Below are positions 16,426 to 24,058 of a stretch of DNA of 40,251 bases, piece by piece. Under the pieces are notes generated by a model that was given only the letters and a program-made list of their open reading frames with translations, was not told where the DNA came from and did no database searches. The position numbers and the translations under genes were made by a program. Positions within the stretch are counted from its first letter, which is position 1. Each line of letters opens with the position of its first letter. Origin of the DNA: Bacteroides finegoldii DSM 17565 (GTDB taxonomy: Bacteria > Bacteroidota > Bacteroidia > Bacteroidales > Bacteroidaceae); NCBI RefSeq assembly GCF_000156195.1, contig NZ_GG688339.1, positions 419-40,669 of the forward strand, in the 5' to 3' direction.

Positions 16426-17856
16426 ATGATTACATTTACTCTATGCCTGCTTGTGTTGATAGTAGGCTATTTTACGTACGGACGCCTCATGGAACGCGTC
16501 TTTGGTCCTGATGACCGTAAAACACCGGCACTTACTAAGGCTGATGGAGTAGACTATATTCCATTGCCCACTTGGAAGATTTTCATGATTCAATTTCTTA
16601 ATATTGCGGGACTAGGTCCAATTTTCGGTGCAATCATGGGAGCGAAGTTCGGAACTTCTTCTTATTTGTGGATTGTGCTGGGGAGTATCTTTGCGGGTGC
16701 TGTCCATGATTATTTTGCCGGAATGCTTTCTTTGCGCAATGGTGGTGAAAGCTTGCCCGAAATCATAGGCCGTTATTTAGGGATTACTACGAAGCAGGTA
16801 ATGAGAGGATTCACCGTTATTTTGATGATTCTGGTCGGTGCGGTTTTTGTGGCCGGTCCTGCCGGACTGCTGGCGAAACTTACACCGGAACATTTGGATA
16901 CTACGTTTTGGATTGTCGTTGTGTTTGCTTACTATATTCTGGCGACTTTGCTTCCGGTAGATAAGATTATCGGTAAAATTTATCCTCTGTTCGCAGTCGC
17001 ACTGCTGTTTATGGCGGTAGGAATTTTAGTAATGCTTTATGTCAATCATCCCGTTTTACCGGAGCTGTGGGATGGTTTGCAAAATACAAATCCCGAAGCA
17101 AGCAAACTCCCTATTTTCCCGATTATGTTTGTGAGTATTGCTTGTGGCGCGATTTCCGGTTTTCATGCTACTCAAAGTCCTTTGATGGCGCGTTGTATGA
17201 CTTCGGAACGTCACGGTCGTCCGGTGTTCTATGGGGCGATGATTACTGAAGGTATCGTTGCTCTTATCTGGGCTGCTGCGGCTACTTACTTTTTCCATAA
17301 GAATGGGATGGAAGAAAGTAATGCTTCTGTTATTGTAGACGCCATCACGAAGGAGTGGTTGGGAACAATCGGAGGGATACTTGCCATTCTGGGAGTGATT
17401 GCAGCTCCGATTACGTCGGGAGATACGGCTTTCCGTTCGGCACGTCTGATTGTGGCGGATTTCTTGGGAATGGAACAAAAAAGTATGCGTCGCCGTTTAT
17501 ACATTTGTATCCCTATGTTTGTGGTAGCTATCGGTCTGCTCCTGTACAGTTTGCGTGATGCCAACGGGTTTAATATGATATGGCGTTATTTTGCTTGGGC
17601 TAACCAGACATTAGCTGTGTTCACTTTGTGGGCTATAACGGTATTTCTGGCTGTGTCCAAGAAACCTTACATCATCACTTTGATACCGGCACTGTTTATG
17701 ACAAGTGTATGTTCTACTTATATATGTATTGCTCCCGAAGGGTTAGGACTTTCATCTGTGGTTTCTTACAGCGTTGGCATAGCGTGTGTAGTGATTGCGG
17801 TTGTATGGTTCTATGCTTGGCTGGGTAAACAGAAAACAAGAAAATTATCAGAATGA
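16426..17856 (+). CDS. cstA: CstA-family carbon starvation transporter
   Basis: The 476-residue inner-membrane protein has many hydrophobic helices and CstA signatures: the early VDYIPLPTWKIF, LNIAGLGPIFGAIMGAKFG, FHATQSPLMARCMTSERHGRP, and AAPITSGDTAFRSARL. CstA proteins take up pyruvate and/or peptides. This is the short form common in Bacteroidota rather than the roughly 700-residue E. coli form. The 3' end overlaps the next gene by 4 bp (ATGA), so the two are translationally coupled. Substrate in this organism is unproven. Confidence 0.93.
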   Translation: MITFTLCLLVLIVGYFTYGRLMERVFGPDDRKTPALTKADGVDYIPLPTWKIFMIQFLNIAGLGPIFGAIMGAKFGTSSYLWIVLGSIFAGAVHDYFAGMLSLRNGGESLPEIIGRYLGITTKQVMRGFTVILMILVGAVFVAGPAGLLAKLTPEHLDTTFWIVVVFAYYILATLLPVDKIIGKIYPLFAVALLFMAVGILVMLYVNHPVLPELWDGLQNTNPEASKLPIFPIMFVSIACGAISGFHATQSPLMARCMTSERHGRPVFYGAMITEGIVALIWAAAATYFFHKNGMEESNASVIVDAITKEWLGTIGGILAILGVIAAPITSGDTAFRSARLIVADFLGMEQKSMRRRLYICIPMFVVAIGLLLYSLRDANGFNMIWRYFAWANQTLAVFTLWAITVFLAVSKKPYIITLIPALFMTSVCSTYICIAPEGLGLSSVVSYSVGIACVVIAVVWFYAWLGKQKTRKLSE

Positions 17857-18083
17857 GGAAAATAAAGAGATCAACAGGAGTTGCGTTAGCATTCCTTATT
17901 TATGTATCAGTAACTGCGGCTTATTTGTTGCCACGTAATACGGAAGTCAGCCAGACAGAGAAAATCCTGACAGTGGCAGGTTCTTATGTCATTGTCTTTC
18001 TCCTTTGGCTGGTGCTTCGTAAAAAGGAGCAAATGCGTGAACGCCGTAAAAAAGACGAACAATCTATTCACTTTAAAAAGTAA
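17853..18083 (+). CDS. Small two-helix membrane protein coupled to CstA
   Basis: The 76-residue protein has hydrophobic helices at about 10-27 and 41-60 and a very basic C-terminal tail (RKKEQMRERRKK). Its ATG overlaps the cstA stop in ATGA, and the next gene starts 4 bp after its stop, so it is a real middle gene of the operon. I do not recognise the family. In E. coli, CstA and its relative BtsT need small partner proteins (YbdD, YjiX) for uptake. This gene occupies the same place, but those partners lack two membrane helices, so equivalence is only a hypothesis. Confidence 0.75.
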   Translation: MRKIKRSTGVALAFLIYVSVTAAYLLPRNTEVSQTEKILTVAGSYVIVFLLWLVLRKKEQMRERRKKDEQSIHFKK

Positions 18084-18087
18084 GTTT

Positions 18088-18573
18088 ATGAAGAAATTAG
18101 CTTTAGCTTTTTGCCTATTGGCAGTCTCGTTTACTGCACAGGCTCAATTTGAAAAAGGTACTATGATTCTTAATCCTTCCGTCACAGGATTGGACTTTTC
18201 GTATAGCAAGAATGACGATGCGAAGTTTGGCTTGGGAGCACAGGTCGGTACATTCTTGGCGGATGGTTTTGCGCTGATGGTCAATGCGGGAGCAGACTGG
18301 TCGCAGCCTAAAGATACGTATACTCTTGGTACCGGAGTTCGTTGTTATTTCAATACTACAGGCATTTATATCGGTGGTGGTCTTGATTGGGAACGTATCC
18401 GTCTGAAAGGTGGTGAGCATAATAACGATTGGGGGGTAGGTATTGAAGCCGGATATGCTTATTTCCTTTCCCGGACGGTGACTATCGAACCTGCCGTTTA
18501 TTACAAATGGCGTTTTGATGACTCCGACAACTCACGTTTCGGCATCAAGGTAGGATTCGGATTCTACTTTTAA
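18088..18573 (+). CDS. Small outer-membrane beta-barrel protein
   Basis: The 161-residue protein has a signal peptide cleaved after AQA (position 20) and then alternating amphipathic strands rich in Gly and aromatics (GIYIGGGLDW, VGIEAGYAYF). It ends in Phe, the usual C-terminal signal for outer-membrane assembly. The size suits an eight-stranded barrel of the OmpA/OmpW class. It is the third gene of the cstA unit, so it may provide outer-membrane passage or stability for the same process. That is inference. The ATG at 18088 is chosen because it directly starts the signal peptide. Confidence 0.82.
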   Translation: MKKLALAFCLLAVSFTAQAQFEKGTMILNPSVTGLDFSYSKNDDAKFGLGAQVGTFLADGFALMVNAGADWSQPKDTYTLGTGVRCYFNTTGIYIGGGLDWERIRLKGGEHNNDWGVGIEAGYAYFLSRTVTIEPAVYYKWRFDDSDNSRFGIKVGFGFYF

Positions 18574-18692
18574 AGATAATCTTCGTCACCTATCATCGTA
18601 TGTGTGAATCCAATTGCCCATCGGTGTTTCAACCATGATAGCGAGTATGAGGGTAGGCATGAGAGTAACTTTTTACTATCATACTGCTTCCA

Positions 18693-18887
18693 TAAAGCAT
18701 AGTTTCACTATTGGTTTCAAACTGGAATACAATTAGTTTCAGGCAGTAGAAACTTTAGTTTCAAGCCGAAGAAACTCTGGTTTCAAGCAAGGGAAACTAA
18801 AGTTTCAAGCCGTTGAAACTAAAGTTCCAACGGTCGAAACACTAGTTCTCGCTGTTGGAAACTGTAAAGCATTGTGGTGTAAAGCAT
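18693..18887. repeat. TAAAGCAT direct repeats flanking the palindromic array
   Basis: The octamer TAAAGCAT occurs at 18693-18700, 18865-18872 and 18880-18887, that is, once on the left and twice on the right of the array. The first two bracket 164 bp of repeat DNA like a target-site duplication. A chance or degenerate-repeat origin is also possible. Confidence 0.55.
18713..18865. repeat. Tandem array of seven 22-bp palindromic units
   Basis: Units start at 18713, 18735, 18757, 18779, 18801, 18823 and 18844, so the period is 22 bp, with one step of 21. The consensus is AGTTTC, eight variable bases (often AAGCCGNN), GAAACT, then two bases. AGTTTC and GAAACT are reverse complements, so each unit can fold on itself, and neighbouring units share the 14-bp palindrome GAAACT-NN-AGTTTC. 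The outer units are more degenerate. There are no unique spacers, so it is not a CRISPR array. Confidence 0.85.
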
Positions 18888-18914
18888 AAAGTGTGTGGGT
18901 ATTGTATCTCTGCG

Positions 18915-18934
18915 TGACGGTATGATTGCCGTCA
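18915..18934. terminator. Short hairpin in the cstA/uvrA gap
   Basis: TGACGG (18915-18920) and CCGTCA (18929-18934) form a perfect 6-bp stem with an 8-nt loop. No T run follows, so the terminator role is tentative. Confidence 0.3.
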
Positions 18935-18946
18935 CAGTGTTGTCAC

Positions 18947-19016
18947 TTGCTGTTGTCACGTCATTATCATTTAATAATCAGATTATTAAGTGATAATCTG
19001 TGACAGGTGACAGCAA
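18947..19016. repeat. 70-nt imperfect inverted repeat after uvrA
   Basis: The centre is TTAATAATC (18971-18979), A, GATTATTAA (18981-18989). Arms continue outward as ATTATCAT/GTGATAAT, TTGTCAC/GTGACAG and TTGCTG/CAGCAA with short bulges, about 30 paired bases per arm. It lies 38 bp past the uvrA stop and may end that transcript, or be the remnant of a small mobile element. Confidence 0.65.
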
Positions 19017-19054
19017 ATCTTTCTTTTAATTTATTGTAGAGGAGACCGAATTCG

Positions 19055-21826
19055 TTAACTGAGCTTTTCTTTCAAGAACTGTCCCGTATAGCTGGCTCCA
19101 CAAGCGGCTACCTCTTCGGGAGTCCCTACTGCTACGATATTTCCTCCCTTATCACCGCCCTCAGGGCCGAGATCAATTACATAATCAGCACATTTGATGA
19201 CATCCATGTTGTGTTCGATGATTACAATACTATGTCCGCGACGAATCAGTGCGTCAAAGGCGTCCAATAGTTTCCGGATATCATGGAAATGTAGGCCTGT
19301 AGTCGGTTCGTCAAAGATAAACAGGGTAGGGTCCGCTTTTTCCTGGCTTAGATAGAAAGCCAGTTTCACGCGTTGGTTCTCACCGCCGGAAAGAGTGGAT
19401 GAGGACTGTCCCAATTTGATATATCCCAATCCGACATCCTGTAATGGAAGTAACTTCTTTACTATTTTCTTCTGTCCGTGTTCGTTGAAAAACTCAATAG
19501 CTTGGTTCACGGTCATCTCCAATACATCATAGATACTTTTATCATGGAACTTCACTTCCAGCGTGTCGGACTTGAAACGTTTTCCGTGACAGGATTCGCA
19601 TTCCAACACTAAGTCTGCCATAAATTGCATTTCCACAGTGATGGTTCCATCCCCCTTGCACTCTTCGCAACGGCCCCCCTCACTATTGAAACTGAAGAAT
19701 CCGGCTGTGTAGCCCATTTGTTTGGCTAGCGGCTGCTCGGCCCAGAGCTTGCGGATTTCATCGTAAGCCTTGATATAAGTCACGGGGTTGGAACGGGAGG
19801 ATTTGCCGATCGGATTCTGATCTACAAACTCTACATTCCGCAGGTCGCGCAAACTGCCCCCGATAGATGAGAACTCTCCCGGACGGTCACTGCATTCATC
19901 TAATTCACGTTTCAGTGCCCGATAGAAAATATCCCGGACGAGCGTACTCTTACCGGAACCGGAAACTCCGGTGACTACCGTCATCACATTGAGCGGGAAA
20001 CGTACGTTTACACCTTTCAGGTTATTCTCGCGTGCTCCTTTCAACTCGATGTAGTTATTCCACGGACGGCGGTGTGCGGGGACTGGGATTTCTTCTTCTC
20101 CCAAGAGGTAGCGTACCGTGTGGCTGTTGCTTCTTTTCTTTAGGTCTTTCATATCCCCTTGATAAACGACTTCGCCCCCCAAACGCCCGGCATTAGGACC
20201 GATGTCGATAATGTAGTCTGCGGTACGGATGATTTCTTCATCATGTTCGACGACCACTACCGTATTGCCTAACTGTTGTAGCTGGCGCAGTACATAAATC
20301 AAACGGCCGGTGTCACGACTGTGTAATCCTATACTTGGCTCGTCGAGGATATAAAGGCTGCCTACCAGACTGCTGCCCAATGAAGTTGCCAGGTTGATGC
20401 GCTGGCTTTCTCCTCCCGATAAAGAGTTGCTGAGACGATTCAAGGTAAGATATCCCAACCCTACGTCAATAAGAAAACGGATGCGGCTGTTGATTTCGAC
20501 AAGGATTCGTCGTGCCACATTGCTGTCGTGCTCGCTAAGTTTTAAGTTATCAAAGAATTGCTTGAGTTCAGTGATGGGCAAATCCACCAATTCGGAAATG
20601 TTCTTTCCGCCTACCCGTACATAACCGGCTTCGGGCTTCAGGCGTGTGCCGTGACATTGCGGACAGAGCGTCTTGCCGCGATAACGTGCAAGCATTACCC
20701 GATATTGTATTTTGTACTGGTTTTCTTCCAGCATTTTGAAGAAATCATTAATGCCATGAAAGTATTGGTTACCTTCCCAGAGTATCCGGCGTTGCTCGTC
20801 CGTCAACTCATAATAAGGTGTGAAAATCGGAAAATCAAACTTATCCGCATTATGAATCAGTTCTTCTTTCCATTCGCCCATTTTCTCACCGCGCCAGCAT
20901 ACGATAGCTCCCTCATAAACTGATAAAGAGCGATCAGGCACGACCAAATGCTCGTCAATGCCGATGACTTTTCCGAATCCTTCGCAGGTGGGGCAAGCAC
21001 CGATAGGAGAGTTGAATGAGAACATTTGGTCGTTCGGCTCTTCAAAAGTGATGCCGTCTGCTTCGAATTTAGTACTGAAAGTATGTAGTTTCGTAGTTCC
21101 GTCTGCCGGATAAAAACGTAGCAGACAAGTTCCGTCGCCTTCGTACATCGCTGTTTCGGCAGAGTCTGTCAGTCGGCTGATGGAGTCTTTGCTATTGCCT
21201 ACTGTCATGCGGTCTACCAGCAGATAAACTTCGTCACCTGCCACAGGGGTATATTCATCTATACGTTTCATCTCACCGTTCACTTCGATACGGTTGAATC
21301 CCTGTTTCAGGTCTATTTCCAATTGTTGTTGCAAGGTGCGGTCCTCACGCAGACGGATGGGTGTCAATACGGTGTATCTCGTCCCTTCCGGATACGTAAG
21401 CATACAGTTGACGATATCTTCTGTCGAATGTTTCTTCACCTCTTGTCCGCTAATGGGACTGAATGTCTTTCCTACGCGTGAATAGAGCAAGCGAAGATAT
21501 TCGTAAATCTCGGTCGAAGTACCTACCGTAGAGCGTGGGTTGCGGCTGTTCACTTTCTGTTCGATGGCAATGGCGGGTGGGATGCCTTTGATAAAGTCGC
21601 ATTCCGGTTTGCTCATTCGTCCCAAGAACTGACGGGCATAGCTGCTCAGGCTTTCCACATAGCGGCGTTGCCCCTCTGCATAGAGAGTGTCAAAAGCGAG
21701 GGAAGATTTACCGGAACCCGATAATCCGGTGATTACAACAAGTTTGTTGCGGGGTATATCTACATCGATGTTTTTAAGGTTGTTGACTCGTGCACCTTTG
21801 ATCGAAATATAGTTGTTTTCTGACAT
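19055..21826 (-). CDS. uvrA: UvrABC excision nuclease, subunit A
   Basis: The 923-residue protein is the damage-recognition ATPase of nucleotide excision repair; it dimerises and loads UvrB. It has two ABC ATPase modules: Walker A GLSGSGKS at 34-41 and GVSGSGKST near 630, with signatures LSGGESQR and LSGGENQR. Zinc-binding CxxC pairs are present in CPTCEGFG, CPQCHGT, CEECKGDG and CESCHGKR. The length fits UvrA. Start at 21826: a GGAG ribosome-binding site lies 6-9 bases upstream, and an earlier in-frame start at 21856 falls inside the -7 element. Bacteroides often carry more than one uvrA; this one has all key motifs. Confidence 0.96.
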   Translation of the reverse strand: MSENNYISIKGARVNNLKNIDVDIPRNKLVVITGLSGSGKSSLAFDTLYAEGQRRYVESLSSYARQFLGRMSKPECDFIKGIPPAIAIEQKVNSRNPRSTVGTSTEIYEYLRLLYSRVGKTFSPISGQEVKKHSTEDIVNCMLTYPEGTRYTVLTPIRLREDRTLQQQLEIDLKQGFNRIEVNGEMKRIDEYTPVAGDEVYLLVDRMTVGNSKDSISRLTDSAETAMYEGDGTCLLRFYPADGTTKLHTFSTKFEADGITFEEPNDQMFSFNSPIGACPTCEGFGKVIGIDEHLVVPDRSLSVYEGAIVCWRGEKMGEWKEELIHNADKFDFPIFTPYYELTDEQRRILWEGNQYFHGINDFFKMLEENQYKIQYRVMLARYRGKTLCPQCHGTRLKPEAGYVRVGGKNISELVDLPITELKQFFDNLKLSEHDSNVARRILVEINSRIRFLIDVGLGYLTLNRLSNSLSGGESQRINLATSLGSSLVGSLYILDEPSIGLHSRDTGRLIYVLRQLQQLGNTVVVVEHDEEIIRTADYIIDIGPNAGRLGGEVVYQGDMKDLKKRSNSHTVRYLLGEEEIPVPAHRRPWNNYIELKGARENNLKGVNVRFPLNVMTVVTGVSGSGKSTLVRDIFYRALKRELDECSDRPGEFSSIGGSLRDLRNVEFVDQNPIGKSSRSNPVTYIKAYDEIRKLWAEQPLAKQMGYTAGFFSFNSEGGRCEECKGDGTITVEMQFMADLVLECESCHGKRFKSDTLEVKFHDKSIYDVLEMTVNQAIEFFNEHGQKKIVKKLLPLQDVGLGYIKLGQSSSTLSGGENQRVKLAFYLSQEKADPTLFIFDEPTTGLHFHDIRKLLDAFDALIRRGHSIVIIEHNMDVIKCADYVIDLGPEGGDKGGNIVAVGTPEEVAACGASYTGQFLKEKLS

Positions 21827-21853
21827 AAAATACTCCTTTTTTATGGTAGTCGG

Positions 21854-21861
21854 CAAAGTTA
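21854..21861 (-). promoter_or_regulatory. -7 element of uvrA
   Basis: The minus strand reads TAACTTTG, a match to TAnnTTTG, about 28 bp upstream of the chosen ATG. No clear -33 element is seen. Confidence 0.5.
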
Positions 21862-21884
21862 GCGAATTTATCGGGAGTTTGTAT

Positions 21885-21892
21885 TATCTTTG
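21885..21892 (+). promoter_or_regulatory. -7 element of the second GHL10 gene
   Basis: TATCTTTG matches the consensus and lies 28 bp before the ATG at 21921. The -33 position lacks TTTG. It is back-to-back with the uvrA promoter, with 23 bp between the two -7 elements. Confidence 0.55.
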
Positions 21893-21920
21893 CGTCACAT
21901 TATTACGATTTAAGAATATT

Positions 21921-23429
21921 ATGAAGCTGAAAAACTATCTTTTACTTTTCGCTCTTCTTCTGGTGGTAGGAGTGAGGGCACAAGTGCCATCCGGCAATAA
22001 ATATCCCAAACGTGAATTTCGTGGAGCGTGGATACAAGCTGTCAACGGGCAGTTCAAAGGTATTCCTACCGGGAAGCTGAAACAAACGTTGATTGATCAA
22101 TTGAATTCTCTTCAAGGGGCAGGTATCAATGCTATTATTTTCCAGGTGCGTCCCGAAGCGGATGCGTTGTATGCTTCGCAGCATGAACCGTGGAGCCGTT
22201 TCCTGACAGGGACGCAGGGGCAGATACCTTCTCCTATGTGGGACCCGATGCAATTTATGATTGAAGAGTGCCGGAAACGGAATATGGAGTTTCATGCCTG
22301 GATCAATCCTTACCGGGTGAAGACTTCGCTGAAAAATCAGTTGGCGCCGGAACATATTTATCATCAACATCCGGAATGGTTTGTTACGTATGGCGATCAG
22401 CTGTATTTCGATCCGGCACTTCCTGAAAGTCGGGACTATATTTGTAAAATCGTGACCGATATCGTGTCCCGTTATGATGTGGATGCTATCCATATGGACG
22501 ATTATTTCTATCCTTATCCCGTGAAAGGAATGGACTTTCCGGATGATGCGAGCTTTGCCCGTTATGGCGGTGGTTTTACGAATAAGGCCGATTGGCGTCG
22601 TAGTAATGTCAATGTGCTGATTAAAAAGCTTCATGAGACAATCCGTGCCGTAAAGCCGTGGGTGAAGTTTGGTATCAGTCCTTTCGGCATTTACCGTAAT
22701 CAGAAGAGTGATCCGTTGGGCAGTGATACCAATGGTTTGCAGAATTATGATGACCTGTATGCCGATGTGTTGCTTTGGGCGCGTGAAGGATGGATTGATT
22801 ATAATATTCCACAGATTTATTGGGAAATAGGGCATAAGGCTGCCGACTATGAGACTTTAGTGAAATGGTGGGCTACGCATTCGGAGAACCGTCCGTTATT
22901 TATCGGTCAGTCGGTATCGAATACGATCCAACATGCTGATCCAAAGAATCCTTCCATCAATCAGCTCCCGCGAAAAATGGCCTTACAACGTGCTTATCAG
23001 ACGATTGGCGGCAGTTGTCAATGGTATGCTTCAGCCGTTGTTGAAAATCAAGGCCGATACCGTGATGCTTTAGTGAGCGAGTATCATAAATATCCAGCTT
23101 TGATTCCCGTCTTCGATTTTATGGACAATAAGGCTCCGGGCAAAGTACGCAAAATGAAGAAGGTGTGGACAGAAGACGGCTATGTTCTTTTCTGGACTGC
23201 CCCGAAAGCGGAAACGGAAATGGATAAAGCGGTGCGGTATGTGGTTTACCGCTTTAGCGGAAAAGAGAAGGTGAACCTTGACGATCCTTCTCATATTGTA
23301 GCTATCACCAGTAATCCTTTCTACAGACTTCCATACGAGACGGGAAAAACAAAACATCGCTATGTGGTAACGGCTTTGGACCGTCTTCATAATGAATCGA
23401 AGTCCGTAAGTAAAAAGGTAAAGCTTTAA
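21921..23429 (+). CDS. GHL10-type family 10 glycoside hydrolase-like protein (second copy)
   Basis: The 502-residue exported protein begins with a signal peptide ending VRAQ. It shares with the gene at 14866-16317 the order of motifs RGAWIQAV, LQGAGINAIIFQVR, IEECRKRNMEFHAWI, YDVDAIHMDDYFYPY and VKPWVKFGISPFG. The Asp pair in HMDDYFYP is the most likely active-site region; the paralogue has HFDYLRYP at this place. The C-terminal approximately 100 residues look like a fibronectin type III-like module. Substrate is unknown, probably an envelope or dietary glycan. Its last 3 bases overlap the stop of the convergent transporter gene, so no intergenic terminator exists. Confidence 0.88.
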   Translation: MKLKNYLLLFALLLVVGVRAQVPSGNKYPKREFRGAWIQAVNGQFKGIPTGKLKQTLIDQLNSLQGAGINAIIFQVRPEADALYASQHEPWSRFLTGTQGQIPSPMWDPMQFMIEECRKRNMEFHAWINPYRVKTSLKNQLAPEHIYHQHPEWFVTYGDQLYFDPALPESRDYICKIVTDIVSRYDVDAIHMDDYFYPYPVKGMDFPDDASFARYGGGFTNKADWRRSNVNVLIKKLHETIRAVKPWVKFGISPFGIYRNQKSDPLGSDTNGLQNYDDLYADVLLWAREGWIDYNIPQIYWEIGHKAADYETLVKWWATHSENRPLFIGQSVSNTIQHADPKNPSINQLPRKMALQRAYQTIGGSCQWYASAVVENQGRYRDALVSEYHKYPALIPVFDFMDNKAPGKVRKMKKVWTEDGYVLFWTAPKAETEMDKAVRYVVYRFSGKEKVNLDDPSHIVAITSNPFYRLPYETGKTKHRYVVTALDRLHNESKSVSKKVKL

Positions 23430-23974
23430 TAGAGCAGCAATCCTGCAATACCGCAAGCGATAATCATCAGAATCGGATTGGCCTTATATTTTCTCGTTCC
23501 GATAAAAGCAATCAGGAAGATGATGATACTGATAACAAATGTATAGGTATCTTTTGTAGGTGAGCCAAAGTTCTCTACATTCATTAATACCAATGCGGCA
23601 GAGGCCAGCAGTCCTACGACTGCTGGCCGTAGTCCGTTGAAGATTGATTCCACTACTGGATGTTTCTGATATTTCAGAAAAAATCTGCTGATAGTCAGCA
23701 TTAAGATAAAGGAGGGAAGGACTACGGCGAAGGTTGCAATGATAGAACCCCAGATACTGCCTGTAGAAGTGAATCCCACATAAGTAGCGGCGTTAATTCC
23801 GATAGGTCCCGGTGTCATTTGGCTGATCGCGACAATATCTGTGAATTCTTGCGAACTTACCCATCCATAACGGGTAACGACTTCCCCTTGAATCATGGAA
23901 AGCATTGCATATCCTCCTCCGAAACCGAAGAGTCCGATCTTGAAAAACGTATAAAACAACTGAATATATATCAT
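23426..23974 (-). CDS. Chromate transporter family protein, half-size (second of pair)
   Basis: The 182-residue membrane protein belongs to the CHR superfamily of short members, which work in pairs. It has FKIGLFGFGGGYAML near the N-terminus and MTPGPIGINAATYVGF, plus about six hydrophobic segments. CHR proteins export chromate, probably with sulfate-like recognition, but many members have unknown substrates. It lies downstream of its partner with a 67-bp gap that carries a heptamer repeat. The gene contains a strong internal hairpin at 23602-23627. It overlaps the convergent GHL10 gene by 4 bp. Confidence 0.88.
   Translation of the reverse strand: MIYIQLFYTFFKIGLFGFGGGYAMLSMIQGEVVTRYGWVSSQEFTDIVAISQMTPGPIGINAATYVGFTSTGSIWGSIIATFAVVLPSFILMLTISRFFLKYQKHPVVESIFNGLRPAVVGLLASAALVLMNVENFGSPTKDTYTFVISIIIFLIAFIGTRKYKANPILMIIACGIAGLLLY
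23602..23627. other. Perfect 11-bp stem-loop inside the transporter gene
   Basis: GGCCAGCAGTC (23602-23612) and GACTGCTGGCC (23617-23627) are exact complements around CTAC. It lies in codons for the RPAVVGLLASA region and about 175 bp past the stop of the convergent GHL10 gene. Neither side has a T run. Confidence 0.65.
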
Positions 23975-24023
23975 CTCTTTTTATTTAGAACAAATAATAA
24001 ATAGTACATAGTACTGGCCTCTC

Positions 24024-24058
24024 ACTCTCAACTCTCAACTTTCAACTCTCAACTTCTT
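24024..24058. repeat. Heptamer tandem repeat crossing a stop codon
   Basis: Four ACTCTCA-like units (24024, 24031, 24038 as ACTTTCA, 24045) and a decayed fifth run through the 3' end of the upstream chromate transporter gene. They encode its last residues and stop codon. Copy-number change would alter the C-terminus and the spacing to the next gene. Confidence 0.75.

Larger units (their letters stand above)
18574..19054. other. 481-bp non-coding gap with several structured repeats
   Basis: No protein gene is supported. From left to right it holds a loose hairpin (ATGATAG at about 18637 with CTATCAT at about 18676), the 22-bp palindromic array, the TGACGG/CCGTCA hairpin, and a 70-nt imperfect inverted repeat next to the 3' end of uvrA. 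GTCAC occurs repeatedly from 18931 on. Genes on both sides converge on it. Confidence 0.8.

Noticed and set aside
18713..18865. CRISPR array
   Set aside because: Repeats are 22 bp and directly adjacent with no unique spacers, each unit is itself palindromic, and no cas genes are near.
21942..22835. 297-codon minus-strand open frame opposite the second GHL10 gene
   Set aside because: Its sequence is low in typical protein features and lies fully antisense to a well-supported gene.
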